DNA of 48,182 nt from Oligoflexales bacterium (GTDB taxonomy: Bacteria > Bdellovibrionota_B > Oligoflexia > Oligoflexales > RGVZ01): contig CANJZQ010000016.1 of NCBI GenBank assembly GCA_947479535.1, positions 1 through 48,182 on the forward strand, in the 5' to 3' direction. Below, piece after piece: positions 25,711 to 34,317 of this stretch; position 1 is the first letter of the stretch; every line of letters begins with the position of its first letter. Under the pieces are notes generated by a model, which worked only from the letters and a program-made list of their open reading frames with translations, was not told where the DNA came from and did not search any database. The translations under genes were made by a program, and so were the position numbers.

Positions 25711-26364
25711 ATGGAAAAAAGCAAACGGCTGAGTCGGAACCAGGCAGGGATTCCACGGATCATTCTTGGCAGCTCCTCGCCACGCAGGCGCGAACTTCTG
25801 GGGCACATCACCATTCATGAGGCGTTCTCGCCCAACGTCGAAGAAAAGCCTAAATATGCTGAAAAACCGGATGCTTATACAATCAGGAACGCCACTGAAA
25901 AGGCAGCCGCGACCGTTGCGTTCGTGACAGACTCTGGCAACCCGGCAAAAAATGCCGGGGCAGCCGTCATCATCGCCTGCGACACAATCGTCGTCCTTGA
26001 CGGGCAGATTCTGGAGAAACCCCTCGATGTTGCGGATGCCCGTCGCATGTTGGGCCAACTGTCCGGCCGCACCCACACGGTGATCTCGGGCGTCTGCGTT
26101 GTGGAGCTCGATGGACTAAAACCCTTGAAGGACAAGGCTTTTAAGGTTGAAACGCAGGTTTCAATCAAATCCCTGACGCCCTCGGAGATCGCTGCGTATG
26201 TCGACACAGGCGAACCGATGGACAAGGCCGGTAGTTACGGGGCCCAAGGTATCGGAGCCTACATGATCGAGCGCATCGATGGTTCCTACAGCAACGTCGT
26301 CGGGCTGCCATTGACCGAACTTGTGCAGACGCTGCGGGACGAGTTCGGCGTTCACCTTTGGTGA
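25711..26364 (+). CDS. maf: Maf family nucleoside triphosphate pyrophosphatase
   Basis: Hydrolyses non-canonical or canonical (d)NTPs (dTTP, UTP or modified pyrimidines, depending on subfamily) to the monophosphate; cytoplasmic. Motifs in order: LGSSSPRRRELL (substrate-binding S-x-S-P-R-R), FSPNVEEKP, IACDTIVVLDG (catalytic Asp), EKPLD, GRTHTVISGV, and the C-terminal GSYGAQGIGAYMIERIDGSYSNVVGLP. Length 217 from ATG 25711 is slightly above the usual 190-200, mainly through an insert around residues 70-80 (TDSGNPAKNAG). GGGAGG at 25694-25699 supports ATG 25711; GTG 25699 is a poorer alternative. A ferredoxin gene follows after 22 bases. Confidence 0.92.
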   Translation: MEKSKRLSRNQAGIPRIILGSSSPRRRELLGHITIHEAFSPNVEEKPKYAEKPDAYTIRNATEKAAATVAFVTDSGNPAKNAGAAVIIACDTIVVLDGQILEKPLDVADARRMLGQLSGRTHTVISGVCVVELDGLKPLKDKAFKVETQVSIKSLTPSEIAAYVDTGEPMDKAGSYGAQGIGAYMIERIDGSYSNVVGLPLTELVQTLRDEFGVHLW

Positions 26365-26386
26365 GTTTTGCTTTAAGTTCGCCCCC

Positions 26387-26686
26387 ATGGCCTTGATCTA
26401 TTTCACATCAGAAGACCTCGAAGTCGATGTCGACGAAGGCATTGCTTTGGTCGACGTCGCGGCTGAAGTCGACTGTGACATCACTTTTGGCTGCAAATCT
26501 GGCAGCTGTGGCACCTGCCGGGTCCGGGTGGTTTCGGGAATGGACAACCTCTCACCCGCTGCGACGGAGGAGAGGGATTTCCTGCAAGGTTTTGGTGCAC
26601 ATCCCGACGAACGCCTCGGCTGCCAACTCAAAATCAACGGCGATTGCAAGATCCGCTATGTCGGTCTCGACGACCTGGAGGACTGA
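26387..26686 (+). CDS. 2Fe-2S ferredoxin
   Basis: 99-residue plant-type ferredoxin; small acidic electron carrier. The cluster ligands are C36-x4-C41-x2-C44 (GCKSGSCGTCRV) and C79 (LGCQL), with the usual loop EERDFLQGF between. The very acidic N-terminal half and the C-terminal GLDDLED suit docking to a basic partner. The frame is open 22 codons upstream into maf, but similarity starts at ATG 26387; no strong ribosome binding site is visible there. metH starts six bases after its stop, so co-transcription is likely and the ferredoxin may supply electrons for reductive reactivation of the cobalamin enzyme (inference). Confidence 0.92.
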   Translation: MALIYFTSEDLEVDVDEGIALVDVAAEVDCDITFGCKSGSCGTCRVRVVSGMDNLSPAATEERDFLQGFGAHPDERLGCQLKINGDCKIRYVGLDDLED

Positions 26687-26692
26687 GGGATC

Positions 26693-29600
26693 TTGTCGAA
26701 AACCATTTTAAAATCAAATCCTGGTCGCCCTGGAATCTCTGGCAACCGCCGCAATCATCCCGGTTTTTTTGAACTGGCGAAACACCAGATCATGTTCCTC
26801 GATGGCGGAATGGGCACACAACTTCAGTTGCGAGATCCCTCGCCTGACGACTTCGGCGGAGCCATCTACGAGGGTTGCAATGAAATCCTTTGCGCCACCC
26901 GCCCCGACTGGATTCGCGAAATCCACGCGGCTTACCTTGACGCCGGCGCTGACGGGATTGAAACCAATACTTTTGGTTCAAACGAAATCGTATTGGCAGA
27001 ATATGGAATTCCGGAACGAACCTACGAATTAAACGTCACGGCCGCCCAACTTGCACGGGAAGTCTGTGACAGTTACACCGCGCGGCCAACCTACGTCATC
27101 GGTTCCATTGGGCCCGGCACAAAATTAATCACCCTGGGCCACGTCGACTACGACACGATGCTGAAGAGTTACCACGCCCAGGCGCTCGGCTTGATCGATG
27201 GTGGATCCGACGTCCTGCTCATCGAAACGGCTCAAGACATCCAACAGATCAAGATCGCCATCCGGGCTTGCCGCGAAGCGATGCGCGAAAGAAAAATCGA
27301 ACTCCCGATCATGGCCCAGGTGACGGTTGAATTAACCGGAAGCCTTTTGGTTGGCAGTGACATCCAGTCGGCATTGGCCACGCTTGAGATGTTTCCCCTC
27401 GCAAGCCTTGGCCTCAACTGCGCCACTGGCCCCGACGAGATGCGCAATCATTTGCAATACCTCAGCCAGTCCGCGCCGTTTCTTCTAAGCTGCCTGCCCA
27501 ATGCAGGACTTCCGGAAAACGTCCGTGGCCAGACGGTCTATCCCCTCGGCCCGGAAATGTTCGCGGAAAAGGTGGCTGGGCTTGCCCGCAATCACGGCGT
27601 CAACATCGTTGGCGGTTGCTGCGGTACAACTCCAGATCACATCCGCGCCCTGAGTGCCGCTCTTTCTGACCGCAAGTTGGGCGAACGGGAACCGCGCTAT
27701 GAGAACGCCGTATCGTCACTTTACAACGCACAAAGCCTGGATGTTGACGTACGACCGCTTTACGTCGGCGAACGCACCAACGCCAATGGGTCCAAACTTT
27801 TTCGCGATAAATTAAAAGAGAACGACTACGACGGACTGGTTCAGATCGCAAAAAGCCAGCTCAAAGAAGGCGCGCACATCCTGGACTGCTGCACCGCCTA
27901 TGTCTCACGCAACGAAGTGAACGATATGCGTGAGTTCCTGCAACGCACCGTGACGCAAGTCAATATTCCGATCATGGTGGATTCGACGGAAGTTCCCGTC
28001 ATCGAAGAATCGCTGAAAATCATCCCAGGCAAAGCGATCGTCAATTCCATCAACCTTGAAGACGGCGAGGATCGCGCCCGCCAGGTCTTGGAGCTTTGCC
28101 GCACTTATGGTGCCGCAGTCGTCGCCCTGACGATCGACGAAGACGGAATGGCCAAAACCCGCGAGAAAAAACTGGCGATTGCCAAACGCATCTTCGACAT
28201 TGCACACGGCGAGTTTGGCTTGAAGCCAGGAGACATCATCTTTGATCCCTTGACCTTTACCTTGGGGTCGGGCGATCAGGAATTCCGCAGCAGCGCCATT
28301 GAGACCCTGGAAGCGATCCGGATGATCAAGGAAGCGATGCCCGGGGTCAAAACCATACTTGGATTGTCCAACGTCAGTTTCGGCTTGAATCCCTATCCGC
28401 GCCGGCTTCTGAACAGCGTCATGCTTTATCACGCCGTCGAATACGGCTTGGACATGGCCATATCGAATGCCTCAAAAATTCTACCGGTCTTCAAAATTCC
28501 ACCGGATGAGCGAAAAATATTTGATGACTTGATTTTTGACCGCGTCATTCCGGGCTACGATCCCCTGAAGGAACTACTTGCCCGTTATACCGACAAAAAA
28601 GCCACGCTCCGTGTTGACGCCTCTGAGTCGGCCAATTTGCCCCTGCCGCAGCGCCTGGCAAATCACATCATCGATGGCGAAAAACTGGAAATCATTCCAA
28701 CTTTGACGTTGGCACTGAAGGAATTCCGGCCTCTCGATATTATCAATAATTTCTTACTGGAAGGCATGCGCGTGGTCGGCGAAAAATTTGGCGCCGGCGA
28801 GATGCAACTTCCATTTGTCCTTGAATCTGCTGAAGCTATGAAGGCTGCGGTTGCGCACCTTGAACCGTTTATGGACAAAAACGAATCGGGCCAGAAAAAA
28901 GGCAAAATCCTTTTGGCCACTGTCAAAGGCGACGTTCACGACATCGGTAAAAATCTGGTCGACATCATTCTGACCAACAACGGATTTGAAGTCGTTAATA
29001 TCGGCATAAAACAGCCAGTCGAAGCCATTTTGCAAAAGTATCATGAGGTCAAACCAGACGCGATTGGCCTGTCAGGTTTGCTCGTCAAATCCACTGCCAT
29101 CATGCGCACTGACTTGGAAGAAATGACCCACCGCAACATCACGGTTCCAGTCATCCTTGGCGGCGCGGCTCTGACGCGCCAGTTTGTTGAGGAAGATTGC
29201 CAGGCCGGTTACCGCGGGAAAGTCTACTACGCAGCGGACGCCTTTGAAGGCCTTCGCATCATGGGACAAATCACAGGACAAATCACGGCTAATGCACTGG
29301 CAATGGACAACGGATCTGTCGCAGCAGGCCGGGCATCCACCACAAAAGCAGATGCCGCCGGTAATCCAGTTGAGCCCAAATCGTCCCGACCTAGAGTCCG
29401 CGCCGTCCGCCGTGGATCAACGGCAACGGAATTGACTCCGGCTGGCCAGTCATCTTGGGTCCGTCGATTTAAACAAATCCCGGCGCCACCTTTCTGGGGC
29501 ACCAAGGTTCTGGAAACCCCGCTCTCGACACTGTTCACTTATCTCGACGAATTTGCCCTCGTCCGTACCCGCTGGCAGTTTGCCAAGGGCGAGATGTCCG

Positions 29601-30271
29601 ACGAGCAGTTCAAGAGCATCTTGGAATCCAAGGCACGTCCGCTGTTGAATAGCTGGCGGGCGCGGGCAGAGCGCGAAAAGCTGCTGCAGCCAAAAGCGGT
29701 TTACGGTTATTTTTCGTGCGCTGCCGAGGGCAACCAACTGCATGTTTACGAGGCGCCAGACAGCGATAAAATCATCACAACCTTTGATTTTCCGCGTCAA
29801 CGTTCTGCGCGCCGGCTTTGCATTTCTGATTTTTATGCACCCGTGTCATCAGGCCAGCGCGATGTGATCGCCATGCAGGTTGTTACCATGGGACCTGCGG
29901 CCAGCCATTTTGCCAACAACCTTTATTCAAAAAACCTGTACTCGGATTATTTTTATTTCCACGGCCTTGGCACTGAAATGGCTGAAGCATACGCCGAATG
30001 GCTGCACGCCCTGATTCGCAAGGAACTCAAAGTTCACACGCGGGATTCACGCAACATCCGTCAACTGTTCAGTCAGGGATATCAGGGATCACGCTACAGT
30101 TTTGGATATCCGGCCTGCCCGGAATTGGAAGACAACGCTCGTTTGTTCAAGTGCCTTGATGCGTCAAGCCAGATTGCCGTCCATCTCACAGAAAACTTCC
30201 AGATGGTTCCTGAGCAATCGACTTGCGCCATCGTCGCCTGGCATCCTCAGGCCCGTTATTTCGCAACCTAA
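26693..30271 (+). CDS. metH: Cobalamin-dependent methionine synthase
   Basis: Transfers methyl from 5-methyltetrahydrofolate to homocysteine through cob(I)alamin; cytoplasmic. All four modules are present in 1192 residues. The homocysteine barrel begins FLDGGMGTQ and binds Zn with C243 (GLNCAT) and C309/C310 (GGCCGTT). The pterin barrel starts at YVGERTN around residue 355. The B12 domain has GDVHDIGKN with the axial His749. The C-terminal activation domain has YFYFHGLGTEMAEA and R-Y-S-F-GYPACPELEDN for S-adenosylmethionine. A longer low-complexity linker (about residues 870-920) joins the last two. The start is TTG 26693 with GAGGGA just upstream, giving an N-terminus of normal length. No cobalamin riboswitch fits in the six-base gap to the ferredoxin gene. 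Confidence 0.95.
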   Translation: MSKTILKSNPGRPGISGNRRNHPGFFELAKHQIMFLDGGMGTQLQLRDPSPDDFGGAIYEGCNEILCATRPDWIREIHAAYLDAGADGIETNTFGSNEIVLAEYGIPERTYELNVTAAQLAREVCDSYTARPTYVIGSIGPGTKLITLGHVDYDTMLKSYHAQALGLIDGGSDVLLIETAQDIQQIKIAIRACREAMRERKIELPIMAQVTVELTGSLLVGSDIQSALATLEMFPLASLGLNCATGPDEMRNHLQYLSQSAPFLLSCLPNAGLPENVRGQTVYPLGPEMFAEKVAGLARNHGVNIVGGCCGTTPDHIRALSAALSDRKLGEREPRYENAVSSLYNAQSLDVDVRPLYVGERTNANGSKLFRDKLKENDYDGLVQIAKSQLKEGAHILDCCTAYVSRNEVNDMREFLQRTVTQVNIPIMVDSTEVPVIEESLKIIPGKAIVNSINLEDGEDRARQVLELCRTYGAAVVALTIDEDGMAKTREKKLAIAKRIFDIAHGEFGLKPGDIIFDPLTFTLGSGDQEFRSSAIETLEAIRMIKEAMPGVKTILGLSNVSFGLNPYPRRLLNSVMLYHAVEYGLDMAISNASKILPVFKIPPDERKIFDDLIFDRVIPGYDPLKELLARYTDKKATLRVDASESANLPLPQRLANHIIDGEKLEIIPTLTLALKEFRPLDIINNFLLEGMRVVGEKFGAGEMQLPFVLESAEAMKAAVAHLEPFMDKNESGQKKGKILLATVKGDVHDIGKNLVDIILTNNGFEVVNIGIKQPVEAILQKYHEVKPDAIGLSGLLVKSTAIMRTDLEEMTHRNITVPVILGGAALTRQFVEEDCQAGYRGKVYYAADAFEGLRIMGQITGQITANALAMDNGSVAAGRASTTKADAAGNPVEPKSSRPRVRAVRRGSTATELTPAGQSSWVRRFKQIPAPPFWGTKVLETPLSTLFTYLDEFALVRTRWQFAKGEMSDEQFKSILESKARPLLNSWRARAEREKLLQPKAVYGYFSCAAEGNQLHVYEAPDSDKIITTFDFPRQRSARRLCISDFYAPVSSGQRDVIAMQVVTMGPAASHFANNLYSKNLYSDYFYFHGLGTEMAEAYAEWLHALIRKELKVHTRDSRNIRQLFSQGYQGSRYSFGYPACPELEDNARLFKCLDASSQIAVHLTENFQMVPEQSTCAIVAWHPQARYFAT

Positions 30272-30581
30272 GTTAGTCAACCCAAGACCGCTTGGTGCCC
30301 GAATTAAGGCTGAACGGGATCACGACGAAAACACAGTCCACATGGGCACATCAGGCTTGATCGTGAGCTAATGTCGCTTGACACGAATTTTAAAGGCTAG
30401 GCTTCGTCATTAGTGCGTTCTTCGATGCATGTTTGAAGTTTTTCTGAAAAATTTTGGCCAGGCCAATCCGTGTCAATATTGACTGCCATGGCAGAGATCT
30501 TTTTGACGGCATGACCAACACGAAAAATTCTCCGTATAAAAACCAATGCTATGTTTCCCCTAAGAAACAAAGGGGTGAAAC
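30272..30581. other. Intergenic region between metH and the HNH gene
   Basis: 310 bases with no convincing gene. It contains the 12-base palindrome CTGCCATGGCAG (30483-30494), which could be an operator, and several TTGAC strings (30378, 30479, 30503), none with a well-spaced -10 box. AAAGGGG lies nine bases before the HNH start. No terminator hairpin with a T-tract is visible after metH. Confidence 0.5.
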
Positions 30582-31580
30582 ATGTATGACGTCCGCGAAG
30601 AACTTCTGGAAATTGTCGAAGAAACAAAACAACTGCACACCCGCGAACGAAGTATAACCTTGGAATCTGTGTCGCTCATTGGGGAGCTTGAACGGCGCAA
30701 TGCTGCTGTTAACTTATCGATGACCTCGGAACAATTTGCGGTTCACATTGGATTGACGCCGAATCAATATTGGAAACGTGCCCAAGCGGCACGGCTGATT
30801 CGGTTTCATCCTGAAGCGCAAAAGCTGCTGGAATCTGGCGAGACGCAGGTATCTCACTTAGCCTTAATCGCGCCGAAAATCACTCAGGCAAATTCTGAGT
30901 TGCTTCTTGATGGTATCAAGCACAAATCAAAAAGAGAGGTCGCACTTCTATTGTCGCGCATCACCGCCGAAGGCGATCTTCTGCCGGCGGAGGCGACATT
31001 TGAATTGCGCGTGACTTTGACCAAATCCCAAGGAGAGTTGTTGGACAGAGCCCGAGAGGTCCTGGCTAACATGAGGGGTGGAGGCCGCATGCCGTCGCTG
31101 CCCGAGATTCTGGTTAAAGCCCTCGAAGATTTGCTGGATAAACGTGACCCACTAAAGAAAGCCGAACGGGCGAAAGCACGCGCAGCAAACTCTCCTTCCT
31201 CAGGGAAGGAAGCCTCGGACGAAGTAGAGGCCGAGGCAGATACAGTCTCAAACCTCGCTTCCCCGGGGAATGGCGATCAAAGTCCAACAAAAAAATCTCC
31301 ATCTCGTCCAGCAATTCCGGCGGCGACCCGTCATACAGTATGGCTGCGCGACCGTGGTCAATGCACGTGGGTGCATCCCGGCGGCAGCCGCTGCCCTGAG
31401 CGAGGGATGTTAGAGCTCGACCACATTAAAATGTGGTGTCGCGGCGGCGATCATAGCGAAGATAATTTGACCTTACGGTGTCGTCGCCACAATCAAGTCG
31501 CTGCCGAACAGGAACTCGGTACAGGTTTCATGGCGCAGGCGCGCAAGCGCGCAGCTGGGGCGGCCAGCCTGGCCATTTAA
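30582..31580 (+). CDS. HNH endonuclease domain protein
   Basis: 332 residues. The C-terminal zinc-finger nuclease has CTWVHPGGSRCP, the histidine-containing LELDHIKMWCRGGDHSEDNL (His-Asn core) and LRCRRHN, a typical HNH metal-finger. The N-terminal 170 residues are helical (MTSEQFAVHIGLTPNQYWKRAQAARL resembles a helix-turn-helix) and match the DUF222-like region often found before such nucleases. A charged, Ser/Pro/Glu-rich disordered stretch (about residues 185-240) separates the two. Start ATG 30582 has AAAGGGG upstream. These proteins are multi-copy in some Bdellovibrionota and actinobacteria and their role is unsettled: homing-like, defence or DNA uptake. No intein, intron or methylase accompanies it here. 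Confidence 0.85.
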   Translation: MYDVREELLEIVEETKQLHTRERSITLESVSLIGELERRNAAVNLSMTSEQFAVHIGLTPNQYWKRAQAARLIRFHPEAQKLLESGETQVSHLALIAPKITQANSELLLDGIKHKSKREVALLLSRITAEGDLLPAEATFELRVTLTKSQGELLDRAREVLANMRGGGRMPSLPEILVKALEDLLDKRDPLKKAERAKARAANSPSSGKEASDEVEAEADTVSNLASPGNGDQSPTKKSPSRPAIPAATRHTVWLRDRGQCTWVHPGGSRCPERGMLELDHIKMWCRGGDHSEDNLTLRCRRHNQVAAEQELGTGFMAQARKRAAGAASLAI

Positions 31581-31695
31581 ACAGTTGGCGATGGCACAAA
31601 AAAAACGCTGGCTAAGGGAGCCGAGGAACTTCGCCTGCTGAAAAATGTCATTTCGAGCGAATTAAGACTTTAATATCAGATCGTAAAGATCAGGT

Positions 31696-31755
31696 GGCTA
31701 CCACTTGGCCAAGTAGGCTTCGGTACTGTCACCCATGGCTACCTTGCCATCCGGG
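31696..31755 (-). repeat. Displaced copy of the ubiD 3' end (60 bases)
   Basis: 60 bases here match the last 60 or so bases of the ubiD gene (32474-32533) at 52 of 60 positions, in the same orientation and including the in-frame TAG stop. Read on the minus strand it encodes DGKVAMGDSTEAYLAKW, against GGKVVMGDSTEADLAKW at the UbiD C-terminus. It lies just downstream of the small lipoprotein gene, so that gene is bracketed by two ubiD tails. Similarity does not extend clearly on either side. Confidence 0.85.
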
Positions 31756-31771
31756 TGCGATATCCAAGCCA

Positions 31772-32338
31772 TTATTTGTTTTGTTGAGGAGCAGCTTGTT
31801 TTGGGGTGCAGTAAACGACACGGCAGACAGAGATGGCGTCCGAGTAAACGCCTCCGCCGAAGTTGTACAGGTCGACTGGAACCGAATCCGACTGGACTGC
31901 CACCAGTTCGAGGCACTGGCCGTTGACGCCCGGGTTCCATGCGCCTCCCGAGGTCTCGCACGCGGCGATGAAGGTACTCGGCGGTACCTTGCAATCTGCC
32001 GTCGCGCGGGCGAGGGCTTGCTCGTAGGTCACCCCGATGCCGAAAAAGCCAGCAACCGGATTGCGGACCGTCTCGGCGGAACCGCAGTGCAGGTATGCTT
32101 TTTGGAACTGGACGCCTTCACCGCGACGGGGTGTGAGCCTCATGCTGTGGTCAGGTATCTGGGCGGCATATGGATCGCGTGGTTTCGTGCCCGCGCCTTC
32201 CGCGTCGGCAGTCTTTTCTTCTGCCTGACCCGACTCATCGAAACGTAGCTGGGCTGAATTCTGACGTCGGTCGGAGCAGGACGTCAAAATCCAGAGCGTC
32301 GCGAGTGTCATGACGATTTTCATCTGCTTTACGGCCAT
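31772..32338 (-). CDS. Small cysteine-containing lipoprotein of unknown function
   Basis: 188 residues. The N-terminus MKIVMTLATLWILTSCSDRR is a clear lipoprotein signal with lipobox LTSC (Cys21). The mature part begins with a charged, disordered stretch and then has a compact domain of about 110 residues with five more cysteines (YLHCGSAE, TADCKVP, AACETSGG, GQCLEL, VCRVVYC). YEQALARATADC resembles the A-x-x-x-A-L-x-x-C segment of small secreted domains such as DUF4189-type proteins, but I cannot assign it. ATG 32338 has GGGGAT five bases upstream; an internal ATG at 32323 is possible. The gene sits between the end of ubiD and a duplicate of that end, suggesting it arrived by insertion or duplication (inference). 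Confidence 0.72.
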   Translation of the reverse strand: MAVKQMKIVMTLATLWILTSCSDRRQNSAQLRFDESGQAEEKTADAEGAGTKPRDPYAAQIPDHSMRLTPRRGEGVQFQKAYLHCGSAETVRNPVAGFFGIGVTYEQALARATADCKVPPSTFIAACETSGGAWNPGVNGQCLELVAVQSDSVPVDLYNFGGGVYSDAISVCRVVYCTPKQAAPQQNK

Positions 32339-32473
32339 GAGATCCCCAAAAAATTATCACCACTTTATCGGCGAGCAGGATGTGACGATTGAGGTATGGC
32401 CATTAAGTCTTTTGATTCCGGGACTTTGTCCAACTTCATTTTTTTACGTGATTGGCCAATGGCGCAATATAGC

Positions 32474-32533
32474 GGCTACCACTTCGCCAAGTCGGCTTCC
32501 GTGCTGTCACCCATGACTACTTTGCCGCCCGGG
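32474..32533 (-). repeat. ubiD 3' end, source of the displaced copy
   Basis: Partner of the 60-base repeat at 31696-31755 (52 of 60 identical). It contains the ubiD stop codon and the codons for GGKVVMGDSTEADLAKW. The two copies are 778 bases apart in direct orientation. Confidence 0.85.
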
Positions 32534-34317
32534 AAATACTCGGACCATCGGCGATCAACTGTTTTCGAGGTTTTTTCATCGCAAAAAAGTTCATCCGGGT
32601 ACCAAGGCTTCATCCGGGCATCCAACAGGACTGGGCCCTCATACTCTACGCGATTGCGTCCCAGACTGGTCTTGGCTGCGTATAAATCAGTTTGTGGATT
32701 AAATCGGGTGAACGCCGTCCAGATGAAACTAGGTTCGTTGCGCGTCGCGCGCGCTGCATTGTCCACGGCAACAATCAACGGCCAGCCTTTAAACTCTGGT
32801 AACGCAGATATTGCGGCTCCGATATCCGGGGCGTTTTTATAATCAGGCACCTCAACCACCAGGCACCCGGGACAAAAGACACGGACATCACGAATGCGAT
32901 TGTCGGAAACGGTTCCGTGCCACTCACCAGGCAATTTCCGGATTGCGTCGCCCAGCCCAAGGATTACGCCCTTGCTGCCCTTGTTCAATTCTGGCCCGGC
33001 GTAATCCAGCGTATCCATCGATGTTTCAGAGAAAATCAAAAGATCCCTTCGCCAGTCGACACGCTCAAGGACATGGACGAGGACTTTTGAAAAATCCCGC
33101 AGCGGAATTGGCTTGTCGATGGCAAACAGGAATTTAGTCAAAGCCAACTGGCCTTCGCCAAGAATGCGGAAAACGGATGAAAGAGATTCGCGACCATAAC
33201 GTTCACGAATAACCGCAGCAGCCAGCGCATGATAACCGGCCTCGCCATAACTCCAAAGGTCACGCACCGCCGGCATCACAACCGGAAACAGCGGAGACAG
33301 CAATTCCGTCAAATAATCACCCAGGTAAAAATCTTCCTGGCGCGGCTTGCCGACCACGGTACACGGAAAAATCGCGCCCTCGCGGTGATAAATCGCCTTC
33401 GAACGAAACACGGGAAAATCATGGACCAGCGAATAGTAGCCGTAATGATCTCCGAATGGCCCCTCGGGGCGCCGCACGCCAGGAGGAACGTATCCCGCCA
33501 AACAAAACTCCGCCTCGGCGATGGCCGGCAGGTCTGGTTGCACCGGAACCTTGCAACGCTTTAGCTTTGAATTTTGCAGCAGAGACGCCAGCAGCAATTC
33601 TGGAACATTTTCCGGCAATGGGGCAATGGCAGACAGCATCATCGCCGGCGGTCCGCCCAGGTAAATGTTAACGGGCAATGCTTTGCCGGCGCACTCGGCT
33701 TCGTGCAGATGAAATCCAGCACCTTTGCCGATCTGAAAATGCATCCCGGCCTCGCCCGGTTCAAAAATTTGAACGCGGTACATTCCCAGGTTCTCGGGCT
33801 TGCCACCGGGTTTTTCAGCCCCAACCGGAACCCGCGTGTGAACCAAAGGCAAAGTCAAAAAAGGACCGCCGTCCTTCTCCCAACTTGTCGTCGCCGGAAG
33901 CTTGGTTAAATCCGCTCCTGGAATCTGGTGCGCCAGGACCGGAGCCCGGCTCGTGTTCTTGAAACCTATTTTTGCCGCACGCAGGCCAAGGTCACGCAGT
34001 CCCCAAAGTTTACGTATGGATGGAGGCAACAGTTCTTCTGGGAGGGCCGCAATCCGGCGCACGAAATCTTTTGCCTCTTCGCCAAAGGCAAGATCGACGC
34101 GGTCCCGCGTGCCGAACATATTGCAGACCAGAGGGAATTTTTTTCCTTTGACGTTTTTGAAAAGCAACGCAGGACCACCCGCAGCAATGACGCGCCGGTG
34201 GATTTCAGAAATTTCGAGCTTGGGGTCGACTTCCGCGTCAATTTCTACCAGATCACCCCGGAGGCGAAGGGCATCCAAAAAAGAACGCAGGTTGGTGAAA
34301 TGGGAGGCGGCAGTCAT
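32476..34317 (-). CDS. ubiD: UbiD-family prenylated-FMN-dependent decarboxylase
   Basis: Reversible decarboxylase of aromatic or alpha,beta-unsaturated acids. Family motifs: N177-L-G-M-Y-R, typical of the prFMN phosphate/metal site, and R-P-EGPFGDHYGYYS around residues 283-295, with the catalytic Glu. Other conserved stretches: SWEKDGGPFLTLPLV, GKPRQEDFYLGDYLTE, SETSMDTLDYAGPELNKGSKG. At 613 residues it exceeds E. coli UbiD (497) and fits the longer menaquinone-type subfamily (SCO4490-like), though the substrate cannot be fixed from sequence alone. No UbiX-like prenyltransferase, which makes the cofactor, is in the window. The start ATG 34317 lacks a clear ribosome binding site. Its 3' end has been copied downstream of the next gene. 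Confidence 0.9.
   Translation of the reverse strand: MTAASHFTNLRSFLDALRLRGDLVEIDAEVDPKLEISEIHRRVIAAGGPALLFKNVKGKKFPLVCNMFGTRDRVDLAFGEEAKDFVRRIAALPEELLPPSIRKLWGLRDLGLRAAKIGFKNTSRAPVLAHQIPGADLTKLPATTSWEKDGGPFLTLPLVHTRVPVGAEKPGGKPENLGMYRVQIFEPGEAGMHFQIGKGAGFHLHEAECAGKALPVNIYLGGPPAMMLSAIAPLPENVPELLLASLLQNSKLKRCKVPVQPDLPAIAEAEFCLAGYVPPGVRRPEGPFGDHYGYYSLVHDFPVFRSKAIYHREGAIFPCTVVGKPRQEDFYLGDYLTELLSPLFPVVMPAVRDLWSYGEAGYHALAAAVIRERYGRESLSSVFRILGEGQLALTKFLFAIDKPIPLRDFSKVLVHVLERVDWRRDLLIFSETSMDTLDYAGPELNKGSKGVILGLGDAIRKLPGEWHGTVSDNRIRDVRVFCPGCLVVEVPDYKNAPDIGAAISALPEFKGWPLIVAVDNAARATRNEPSFIWTAFTRFNPQTDLYAAKTSLGRNRVEYEGPVLLDARMKPWYPDELFCDEKTSKTVDRRWSEYFPGGKVVMGDSTEADLAKW

Noticed and set aside
26600-26692. 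Cobalamin riboswitch upstream of metH
   Set aside because: Only six bases separate the ferredoxin stop from the metH start, and no cobalamin-box-like sequence was seen in the ferredoxin gene end.
31694-32248. 184-codon plus-strand open frame
   Set aside because: The opposite frame has a clear lipoprotein signal and ribosome binding site; this one has neither and starts in the displaced ubiD tail.
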